Assembly (NCBI GenBank): GCA_028554795.2
Contig: CM068826.1
Span: 106,547,602 to 106,611,601, forward strand
Reading direction: 5' to 3'
From: Sinohyriopsis cumingii
Lineage: Eukaryota > Mollusca > Bivalvia > Unionida > Unionidae
DNA length: 64,000 nt
The position numbers and the translations under genes are program-made. How positions within the stretch are numbered: the first letter of the stretch is position 1; each line of letters starts with the position of its first letter. Under the pieces are notes generated by a model. The model made no database searches. It saw only the letters and a list, made by a program, of their open reading frames with translations, and was not told the origin of the DNA. Below are positions 47,185 to 56,779 of this stretch, in pieces.

Positions 47185-48155
47185 AAAATCAATTTTTTTG
47201 TTGTTGAATTTAATTATAGTGGCGTGCGCACAATTGTGCATGTGCCACTTTTTTCTGACTGCACCGCAGCCTGCTAGTTGTTCCTGGGGAAGGGGATGGT
47301 GTCACCTCCCCCAGGCTTTTATGGATTCAAGGAACCCTGATAGTTTGGCCTCAATCTGTGGGTCCATAAAGATCCCTACAGTTGAATGGTTGGCTGTCAT
47401 TAGTGGGAAGGAGAGCTCGGGAACGGTCCTGCTTGCTTTACATCGCTGGTTTCTTGTTGCATTTGCCTGGTGTTACTTGCGATTTTTTATTTTTTTATTT
47501 TTCTTTCTTCTTAAAAATGTTCTAAAAGGAGGGGGGATGTTCTATGCTGTTTATAGAGGTTCTTAGTAGAAATCATGTATGAAGAGAGATTTTCAAGGTT
47601 ATTATGGTATTACTAGTCGAGGTGTTTAGGGTGTGTTTCCTACGTTATGTTATTTATAAGTTTTTAGATATTACCTCTTTAAGTTATTTATTAATTAATG
47701 TTTTTAGAGATTGAATGTTATTTATACTTTCTTTAGCAAGAGACCGGAGTCCTAGCCGATTACACGGTTCGTTAAGGACATCTAGGACCGGAATCCTAGC
47801 TGATTACTCGGTTCGTTAAGGACATCTAGGTCATCCGATTTTGGACCTCAACAATGAACATTTAACTTGTCTCTGACTTGAGGGTAAACAGGAACAAAAT
47901 ACTGTAATATCACAAAAGCCATGTCACCTAGATTGTCACCTAGATTGTGTGCCATATGCATGTGTATATGCGTGTGTGTGTGTGTGTGTTTTTCTTTTTT
48001 ACTTTCTCTGTAGATTATATTTATTATCCCTAGATTGTCTGATAACCAGAAATGTTTGATTGTAAGGTGACCCTGGGATGGTTCCCCGACCCATTGGTCA
48101 ACTTATTACGGGGTTAATAAAAAAAAAAAACTAAGCTATAAAAAAAAAAAAAAGA
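47185..48155 (+). other. Possible plus-strand retroelement 3' end with A-rich tail
   Basis: This block ends ACGGGGTTAATAAAAAAAAA followed by CTAAGCTATAAAAAAAAAAA, a tail expected of a plus-strand retroposon. It contains a 58-base-scale direct repeat (ACGGTTCGTTAAGGACATCT at about 47776 and 47811) and a (TG)n tract at 47972-47989. The frame 47198-47566 shows no motif. It abuts the 3' region of the minus-strand LINE, so it may instead be that LINE's 3' UTR read antisense. Confidence 0.35.
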
Positions 48156-48299
48156 TTTTGCGGTTTCCTTAGTTTTTTATAGGTGCTTCGTAAGTGAATT
48201 ATTTATTAATACTTTTATAAAATTGAATGATATGTTATGGGTTTTTATGTGGTGGCTTCTAAATTTATTTAGCTAGTTACTGGGTCTTTTGGTTTTGTG

Positions 48300-51200
48300 G
48301 GCATAATAATAATATTTTGTTCCTAAGTCCTGCTGAGTCTATGAACTGATTTATATTTTTATATGCTGATTGTTTATTTTTATCAGAGTCCATAAATAAC
48401 TCTGGGTATGTGTGTGGTGATCCAATCTCTTTTTGGATTTTGATAAATATTTTCCGAGCGGGTTGATATTTTGGGCATATATTGAATACGTGGTGTGGAT
48501 CTTCGGTGGTGTGGCAGTTAAAGCAGTTAATGGTTGTTGGTCTGGGTCCTATAAACCTTCCAAAACTGCTTGCTAGTTTAGTTTTTCCAGTTATTATCCT
48601 GTTTATGGTTTTCTGTTTTAAATAGGTACCCTTAGGTAGCTGTATGTTCCTATCTACGTTTTTTTTGGTTTCATGGTGCTTTTACCTTTCGTGGAGGAGT
48701 TCCAAACATCTTGCCATGTTTGGTCTATATATCCTTGTGCGAAGCTTATTGCTTCTGTAGAGCTATAGTTAAGCTTGATAGAGTTTTGACCTCCTAGTTT
48801 GGTTTTTGCAACTTTGTCTGCTGTTTCGTTGCCAGAGATTCCAATGTGCGACGGTATCCACATGAGCTCGACTAATTGATGTGCTGTGGTAATATCGTCG
48901 ATTAATTGGCATGCTCTGTCGAAGAATTGTTCCCTAGAGTGTGTATTGCGATTTTGGATCGATTTGATAACGCATAGGGAATCGCTTATAATGACTGCTT
49001 TAGGTATTTGGTTGTCTTTGATCCATTGTAGTGATTCAAGTATAGCCCAGAATTCAGTGGTGTAAATGGAGCAATAGTCAGGTAATCTGGATCCTGTTTG
49101 TATATTGAATTCAGGGATGACTATTGCTGCTGCTGTTCTTGGTGGGTTGTTTGTTTTTGATCCATCGGTATATATTTTAACATAGTCCGGGTATTTTTGG
49201 TTGATTTCGTTTACCAGTACAGGTTTTAGTAAGTTTTCTTGTCCTTCTTTATTGCCTAATTTGGTAGCTTCATTGTTAATCCTTAGTGGTTTTTGTAACC
49301 AGGGTGATTTGTTCTGGTCTGTATTGTTTGTTACCTGTTTTTTTTAGTAGAGGTATCTTTTCTCTTAGTTCAAGGATTACTTTGCCACTTGGTGTGATGG
49401 GTATGATTTTGGGTTTGAAGACAACTTTACACTTATTTATAGCTATTTTGGTGGGATGGTTGTCTGGGTGGGTATCTAATCGAATGGAGTATCGGAGGAG
49501 CAGTTCTTGCCTACGTAATGTTAAGGGTAGTTCTCCTGTTAGTGTTTGTAGTTCTTCTGATGATGTTGAGGGGAGTGTTCCTGTGCATAATAGTAAGGCT
49601 TTTCTCTGGATAGTGTCAAGTTTTTGTAGTACAGGTTGCTTAGCCGAGTTATATGCTTGGCAACCGTAATCCAGTTTTGATCTAATTAGGCTTTTATATA
49701 TCGTGAGGAGGGTTTCCTGGTTGGATCCCCAGTCAGTCCCTGTGATGCTCCTGAGTAAATTAAGATCTTTGTTACAATTCTGGGTGAGTTGTTCAATGTG
49801 CTGTTTCCATGTGAGGTAGTTGTCAAAGAACATTCCTAGGAATTTTACTACTGTTACGTATTTGATTAATTGATTTTGTATATAGAAGTTTGGATAGACT
49901 AGGTTGTTATTTCGTTTGGGGGTGAATTTGATTGCCACAGTTTTTTCATGAGATATTTTGAAACCCCATTTGTCCGCCCATCTCCCTATGTTGTCTAGGT
50001 TCTGCTGGATTTCTTTAACTACTGTGTTATTGGCAGGATTTCCATTCCTCCATATGCCACTATCATCTGCAAATTGTGACAAGTTTATTTTTGCGGAGGC
50101 TGCATTGAGGTCAAGGTCGTTTACCATTAGGTTAAATAGTAAGGGACTTATTACACTGCCTTGCTGTGTTCCATTTTCAAGTGAAAATTCTTCCGAATGG
50201 GTGTTGCCTATTCTTGTGGTAATTTTCAGGCCTGTGAGGAAATCGCTAATCCAGTTGAACAAGCGTCCAGTTATTCCAAATTGGTTTAATTTGGCCATTA
50301 GTCCATTGGTCCATACTAGGTCGAACGCTTTTTCTAGGTCTAAAAAAACCGCTATGAGGTTGCGATCGGTTTTCCTATGTGCGTTAAAAGCGAGTTTGAT
50401 GTCTGTTTCCAATCTGAGAAGTTGGTCAGTGGTGGACCGTTTGTTCTGAAAGCCACATTGATTTATGGAGAGTAGCTTATTGGTTTCTAGGTGGTGTTTT
50501 AACCTATTTGCGATTATTGTCTCCATTATTTTGCAAATATTGTTTGTAAGGGAGATGGGTCGGTACGAATTTATGTTGTTGGGATCTTTACCTAGTTTGG
50601 GGATTGGTATTACTATGGCCTGTTTCCATTTGGTGGGTAGTTGGCCTTTATCCCATATCTTATTAAAGAGTTTGATTATGGCTATTGTTATACTGATAGG
50701 TAGTTTTTTGTAGATAATGTAACCTAACTGATCCTTACCAGGGGATGTTTCGTTTTTGGATCGTAGGGCTATCTTCCATTCATGTACTGTGGTGTCGCTA
50801 TTTAGGTCCTTGGTCTTGAAACATTTGAGGTTGGGTTCCCTCCATTAGTTTTTTGTGTTCTTGAAAGTTTCTGGTGTGATTATTGTTGCTACTCATGTTC
50901 GAAAAATGCTTCGCTAGGAGGTCTGCCTTATCTTTATTTGTTATGGCATTTTTAATTTTTGGAGCTGAGGTAGTTGCTTTCCCTTTTATGGCTTTTATCT
51001 TGTCCCATATTTGTTTTGAGTTTGATTTTAGACTCAGTTTAGAGCAAAAGGTTTGCCATAGATTAATTTTAGCAGTTTTTATAGTTTGTTTTAGTGCTTT
51101 TTCTTTATCTTTATATTGCTGGAAGTAGATAGAATTTTTGGTGCGTTTATATTTATTTAAGGCCCGTTTTTTTTGTCTTTATGTGCTATAGTGCACTGTT

Positions 51201-51430
51201 TAGTCCACCATGGTACAGGGTTTTTATTTTGGATATTAGTTGTCTTTGGTATGCATCGGTTAGCTGCTTCTATAATTGTGTCTGTTATGTTATCATAATA
51301 CATGTCAATACTTGGGCTTTCTAAGTTATCTGGATTTACTCTAGCTAGTAATAATTGGAATTGGTCCCAGTCTGCCTGTTGGTACCTCCATTTAGGTGGG
51401 GTTTCGTTTGGAACATCAATGAAATCCCAT
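48300..51430 (-). pseudogene. I-clade LINE ORF2, copy 1 (RT + RNase H), 5'-truncated
   Basis: The 416-codon frame 50526-49276 carries reverse transcriptase motifs: FLDLEKAFDLVWTNGL, GTQQGSVISPLLFNLMVNDL and FADDS (intact catalytic Asp pair). Upstream in other frames are PIPKLGKDPNNINSYRPISL (about 50.63-50.57 kb) and an endonuclease-RT linker (PWWTKQCTIAH, about 51.2 kb). Downstream is RNase H (KIYTDGSKT, TTEFWAILESL, ISDSLCVI, WIPSHIGISGNETADKVAK) and a CFNCHTTEDPHHVFNIC zinc-type tail at about 48.51 kb. RT plus RNase H plus Cys/His tail defines the I/Nimb-like clade. The copy begins inside the linker after the endonuclease, and frameshifts occur at about 50.53 and 49.28 kb. Confidence 0.85.
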
Positions 51431-52650
51431 CGACTTACGTAATTACCTCTTTTAAAAGTTGTGAGTAATTCACTAAATCTTGAACGCTGTCATTGACTTC
51501 TTTCCACCGAATTCGTTGTAACAATGAAGACACAAGTCTTCATAGGGAGCTTTTATATCCTCGTAGATTTTTTATGTGAATGTCCTAGTATTTCCCAATA
51601 ATCATTTTTCTTTTACTGTGGAAATACTAACAGTTAAAAATTTTAGAAATAATACTGTTTTTGTGTTTTACATGAATCTTGACAAACTCTCTGTAAGCGT
51701 ATCTTCATCGCTTCAGTATTGGATTCTGCATGTGCACCGCTCCAGTATTAAATTCTGCATGTGCACCGCTCCAGTATTAGATTCTGAATGTGCTCTTTGA
51801 AACTATCCATTTACACGAATGGCATTTTTGATGACATATTCACACATTTGCCAAATGGAATTTGCTGGTAAAGCATAAGGAAGAAATACATCCACTATCT
51901 CACCACACACATCATACGTCGTGAAGGACTTTCGAATCGAGGCGAAACTTCTTTTAAAAGTTGTGTAATCCTTTCATTTATAAACTTTTTTTCCTGGTTT
52001 TCGTCCCACCGAATCATAACTATCACTGCAAAACTGGATATATAAGTGGTCACATTCAAATTCTTACATGCTCTGAAGAGTAGTTGATCAATGCCTGACC
52101 AATTTAACATTTTCAAACTAATCAGCTTTTAATAGTATTCAAATACCAATGTCGTAATCAAAAAGTCCATGTCGTAAAGGATGCAGTTGTTCTTTGCGGT
52201 TTGCTTCAAACTGTATAAACTCTAAGTATAAGCTTTCTCGCGGGTCCTAAGATGAACGAGAAACTCTCTCTTCTAAAGTTCACACGAGGATAATAATCAT
52301 GACCCACCAATGAAATATAGCGACAGCACGAACACCATCTGAAATGCTGTGGTAAAGCTGAATCGTTCCCGCCATTCGTGGATCTTGACGCCACAACTAA
52401 AACACCGCACTCATTGTCTCATATAGACAAATCATGTTCGGGCTATAGTTAGAGTAGTAGACAATCCATCAAGTTCTTTAGGCCAAATCCTGAACGTCTT
52501 CAATCGACTTTCAAAATTACAATATACAGGCAAAGCAGCATGTGATGTATATTATTCTTTGATTTGTAAATGGCATCGCTTTCGCTAGTATAGCGGCAAG
52601 GTCGTGCTGCATCGCTTAAATGTCGCCAAATATGGCATCCATTTGGTCGC
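51431..52650 (-). other. Decayed coding region 3' of the second polymerase, unrecognised
   Basis: Minus-strand fragments such as WSGIDQLLFRACKNLNVTTY and VMIRWDENQEKKFINERITQ with LLKEVSPRFE (52116-51895) look coding. A related piece (IRWKEVNDSVQDLVNYSQLL) lies at about 51.51-51.45 kb, right at the LINE border. A 29-bp tandem repeat lies between (51705-51795). By position these may be the 3' neighbour of the polymerase pseudogene. No family is recognised. Confidence 0.4.
51705..51795 (+). repeat. 29-bp tandem repeat, three copies
   Basis: CCAGTATTAAATTCTGCATG and TGCACCGCT recur at 29-base spacing (51713, 51742, 51771), with substitutions in the outer copies. Confidence 0.88.
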
Positions 52651-53477
52651 AAGGTATATCGTCACATTCAACTTCGTTCAACTTGTAGTCCACAGTATGT
52701 CCATAAAACTGTTAGTGTCCAATTCAATATTATCAGTGAACATTTGTCGTCAAAATAATCTGTCTGTACTGGATCTCTCTCGATTTTGTACTGGAGATCG
52801 GCGTGTCCTTGAGATAACAATGTGTGGTCGGGACGTTACACACGTTTCTGATAGACAAACTGATATACTTTTTGAAAGGTCGACCGACGATTTGGTGATT
52901 TTGCAAACTTACAATGTTGTGAGAATCATTGTTTTCACACGAAAGTCTTGTCCTTGTTCTGACTTCATGGCCTCTTTTAAGAAGCAAAATGATCACTTAC
53001 TGGAACGATTGTTCAGTATCAGTAATTTTTACTTTACATTTGGTATGGAGTTCTCCTTGTTTGTCTCGGTGCAACCCATAATTTTTGGGTCCATCACAGA
53101 CAAACCTCAGAAAGTGTATTTAAGATGTTAATCGTTCCAAGCTTCTATAACGTTAGCATTTGATGTATTGGTAATAGCTCCAGAGCGATCGATGTGCATG
53201 CATGTATCGATGTCAAAGTAAAGAACTCGATTTCCTAAAGGTTCCAAAACAGAATACATTTTTATCAAACGGAAATTGGCTATCACATACGCTGCAGCGT
53301 TGACATTACCAAATTCATCTATGGCTGCAAAACTGTGACTTCTTCTTAATTCACCAAGAACAAATCTTTACGTATGACGTCCACGTGTTTAAAATATTTT
53401 CCTTTATTATCGAGTGGAAAGTATGGATCTGCCAAGTATTCCGTCTTTGGCAATATCGAACGTTGAGCCAATTTTCT

Positions 53478-53560
53478 CAAACAAGGAAGACATTCATGTG
53501 CAAAGTAGTGTTAAATTGTTTATTTAACACTACTTTGTACATTAAGGTCTTCCTTGTTTG
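53478..53560. repeat. Near-perfect hairpin (38-base arms)
   Basis: CAAACAAGGAAGAC...TTAAA on the left is matched by its reverse complement TTTAA...GTCTTCCTTGTTTG on the right, around a 7-base loop (TTGTTTA). There are only about three arm mismatches. It interrupts the polymerase pseudogene and looks like a fold-back duplication. Confidence 0.88.
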
Positions 53561-54179
53561 TTTTTGCCCCAAGTCTACGAATATAACGTCTTCGAAGGAT
53601 CTATACCTCTTTGTTTTCTTGAGAGGAAAATCAAAACAGTAGTCGCTAGATTCCTGCTTAATTTTAGAACTTCATTGACGTAGCCTGTACAAAATGCCAT
53701 CATTGGAGTCGATGTCAGCGTCTTCTCTGCACTGCTCTGTAGTAGGAAAGTGTTAAATTCAGTCTACTTTAAAGAGTTGATACCAGTGATCGAGAGCACG
53801 AAACTCTTCGAAACTAACTGACGTTCCTGTCAAGGCTCGTTTTTTACCATTGTGGCGACAAGGCTGGTCTGATACTTGTATCACCACAGGTACGATATAA
53901 AGGAAACGTCAGTTTTATGTCGGATTGACGAGGTGAAACAGGATTGTGCATGTTCGTCCGTGGTAAAACGTTGCATTTGATCAAACCTTCATATCGGTGA
54001 GTGTGATACACTTCGATGCTTTCTTTAAAACGTTCAGGGTGACCAGTTGAGAATTAGGCGTATTTGCACACCTAATGATACAGTGGAACACATGTTAATG
54101 TATTTTAATTTATCTCGATTAGATCCACCCACTTCGTACAGCGTGTAGCGTTGGTTCGACGTCCCAATAAATTATCACG

Positions 54180-54943
54180 TGGATTCAAAGATCCTCCACA
54201 TGGTAATCTTCGGAAATGCATTTAAATTCTTGATCAGCTTTCAAACATTTATCGTATTTGTGTTCCCACATTTGTATCACTTGGTTGTCCTTGCCTTCCT
54301 AAACAAATGTGATATGCAGCCCACTGTAACCAGGGCAACACAAAGTAACACTTCATATAGAAATAGCAAAATGTCACTACAGGACAATAGATGACAGGAC
54401 AGTTGAAACCTAGACTGTGGTTTAAGATGTGGTAATGAAAATCCCGTGTCTGAAAAGGGAAGCGCCGAGAACTAGGCAGGGTGGGAGGAAGCAGACTTTT
54501 GGCTTTTCGCATATAAATATTCAAAGAACTTGTCAATACCCAGAATAGCAGAATTTTGAAGAATTTGTCCACTTACAGTAATAAAGCTTTTAATTATAGA
54601 AATACCATTGTATATTTAGATGTCTTGTAAATATTTTGACTAATCTCTACTTTAAAATGAATATAAATTACATAACTTCTGGTTTCCTCTTAATATTATT
54701 ACCTTTAATGTTGCAAATATCTCTTTCTCCCTACTGAGATATCTTGCAAATTAACCTGCTTACGTCATTTTCATTGATCCGCATATGAGTCCATATGTTA
54801 TTTACTTTCTTACTATGTTTCGTTGTATATTTTATGCTAATATGATAATGCTATCTAGTTGTGCATTGTATTATCCGCCAATCAAGTCAGGCAATTGAAA
54901 AATGTATCCTCATGGTCCATATGTGCTATTGAAATGAATAAAA

Positions 54944-54974
<31 letters not shown>

Positions 54975-55010
54975 CGTACAACCCTTCCATGTCGAACTCT
55001 GAGTAAGAAA
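54180..55010. other. Non-coding insert within the polymerase pseudogene
   Basis: The polymerase frames are lost here. The stretch has no domain pattern and ends with a (TC)n tract (54944-54974) preceded by AATGAATAAAACTCTC, a tail-like junction that suggests a retroposed insert on the plus strand. Its left edge is not defined. Confidence 0.4.
54944..54974 (+). repeat. (TC)n microsatellite
   Basis: About fourteen TC units following AATAAAACTCTCTT. Confidence 0.94.
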
Positions 55011-55679
55011 AGGAATTTTTTTCTTCTTCAGGTCTCCTTGAGTCAAAGAGGTACGGCTTCCATTAAATAAACATCCCTAAAATTCGTACATTATCTTTTG
55101 GTTTTCTAAAATCCCAACCATCTACAGAAAGATTTCCAATTTTTCTTGTCTGCATCGTTTTCAGCAAGTTGTATCCACTTACCTTCAGTTTCAGACAAGT
55201 AACATAGTGAATATTGAGGTTGTATGATGACTAGTTTGTTCTCGGGGATGAACTTTTCTCAATACAATAAACTATGCGCTTTGGCAATAGTCGAAACTTC
55301 CTTTAAGAGATCTATACCTATGTGATCCAGAAATAATTGTCGTAATTTTCCACAACATCGTCGTAAAATGCCGACATCGGATCGACAATTTATCAACATA
55401 TTTTCTTGATAATCATGAGAATCTGACGTGTCAAGTTGGTGCCAAACAAAGAAAGCTTCTCGTTGTTCTGTGTGCATACCGTCATGGTCGCAGTAACGTA
55501 CCTCAGGCAAATGCGGCAAAACAGCGTGTTGATTAGTTTCGGTATTCGAGAATGGTGGAAAATAGCCCTTAGCCATTTCTGTCCTTCCAACGTTTGAGAC
55601 ATCCTACTCAAAGTCATAACCAAATAACCCATGCAATTTTTTAATTGCAGGCTACCCACTTTCATATAAATGATTTTAG

Positions 55680-55892
55680 GTGCCCCGAGTGGCCGAGTGG
55701 TCTAAAGTGCTCACCGTTCCGGATCACTGCCATCTCACCTCTGTCTGCGTGGGTTCGAGTCTCAGGCTCGGCTAACGTGGATACGTGAGAAAGCGTGTCA
55801 GTAGCTTCTCGTGGGTGGATGGTTCTTCCCGGGGTTTTACAGGGTTCTTCCTCCACCAGTTATACTGGCCACCATGTATAGGCTATAGTGAA
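55680..55892 (+). mobile_element. tRNA-Leu/Ser-like SINE, copy 2
   Basis: It starts GCCCCGAGTGGCCGAGTGG (A box) and has GGGTTCGAGTCTCAGGCTC (a nearly canonical B box) about 60 bases later. It closely parallels the copy at 4300-4548 through GTTCTTCC(T)CCACCA and ACTGGCC(A/G)CCATGTATAG. It lies directly upstream of the second polymerase pseudogene and lacks the GGCGTTAAAC tail of copy 1. Confidence 0.7.
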
Positions 55893-56779
55893 GGGGCAAA
55901 TTTCTGGCGATCAATGAAGTGCACATTAACTTGGGCCAGAGAACAATTAATTAGATTTATGGGGACAGGCGCGTACCAAATCGCCATATTGCCATGATCG
56001 GTAATGTCTTTTAGAGGGGAGCTTAAGTATTCTTAATTAAACGATCGTTTATTTAGCCAACAGAAGACTGGTGGAGACAAAAGCTAACTTTGATTCCATA
56101 GCGTAAATGTCAGGATTGAAACATTCCAGAATACTGTTACTCAAACTATAAGGTCAAGTTGACCATGACTTTTACGGCAGATATATTTGATTCTGATTGG
56201 TTACGCTAAGTTAAGAGCGCGTCTTTCACATGAAACTCTTTGGGCATTAAATATTGTCTTCATCGAAATTCACATCAGTCTAAGCTTTTCTGCAAGAGAA
56301 AAGAATTATTAGAAGACTGCGAGAGTAAATTTGGGAGAAATTCTCTCGTAAAACAGTTGTCCAAAAGGACTATTGTCGAGGAAAACGGACGAACAAATTT
56401 GGTGGTAGAAGCGAGGAACGCTTGAAAACTTAAAGGGAGAAAATAGATCCTGTGACATTATCTCTGAGACGTATTCTGATACGTATCATGTGACGTATTA
56501 TCTCTGAGACGTATTCCGAGACGTATCCTGTGACGTATTATCTCTGAGACGTATAGTGAGACGTATTATCCTGAGATCCAGGTATCTGTGAATCTACATG
56601 CTACGCACAGAGTTGAGAGCCGAAGGAGGCAAGACAGAGGGAAGTCGAAGGAATAGCTACAGTGGAAGTAGAGTGAACCGGAGAAGCAGGTTTTGCAATT
56701 GTACAAGGCATTGACTTCGATTGTACACTCGATCCTATGAACTAATTCTATCAGTAAAATAGACCAGCTACTTTATATA
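55893..56779. other. No gene seen; contains a 40-bp tandem repeat
   Basis: The stretch holds TATCTCTGAGACGTATT-type units (listed separately). The short frame 56240-56425 has no recognised motif. It ends at the broken 3' border of the second LINE copy. Confidence 0.5.
56451..56575 (+). repeat. 40-bp tandem repeat, three copies
   Basis: TGACGTATTATCTCTGAGAC recurs at 40-base spacing (TCTCTGAGAC at 56461, 56501, 56541). Internal ACGTAT half-units make it partly self-complementary. Confidence 0.9.

Larger units (their letters stand above)
52680..55667 (-). pseudogene. Second family-B DNA polymerase (DNA_pol_B_2 type), heavily broken
   Basis: Read on the minus strand, pieces appear in order. 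They are MAKGYFPPFSNTETNQ and MLINCRSDVGILRRCCGKLR with IGIDLLKEVSTIAKAH (55576-55259, the 'YCxxDVDILRRxC' block of protein-primed polymerases); a short continuation to about 55.0 kb; FDFPLKKTKRYRSFEDVIFV (about 53.6 kb); and SHSFAAIDEFGNVNAAAYVI with NRVLYFDIDTCMHI (about 53.35-53.2 kb). The last is motif C, with DIDT in place of DTDS. A C-terminal part lies at about 53.12-52.75 kb. The 54.2-55.0 kb part holds unrelated insertion-like sequence, and a hairpin duplication interrupts 53.5 kb. This type is found in Polintons, adintoviruses and linear plasmids; the copy is non-functional. Confidence 0.7.

Noticed and set aside
49286..49669. 127-codon plus-strand open frame
   Set aside because: Antisense to the LINE RT thumb/connection region; no motif of its own.
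49958..50449. 163-codon plus-strand open frame
   Set aside because: Antisense shadow of the LINE reverse transcriptase (FADD-containing frame on the minus strand).
52604..53131. 175-codon plus-strand open frame
   Set aside because: It lies antisense to the C-terminal part of the second polymerase pseudogene, whose minus-strand fragments fit a known family. The plus-strand product has no motif.
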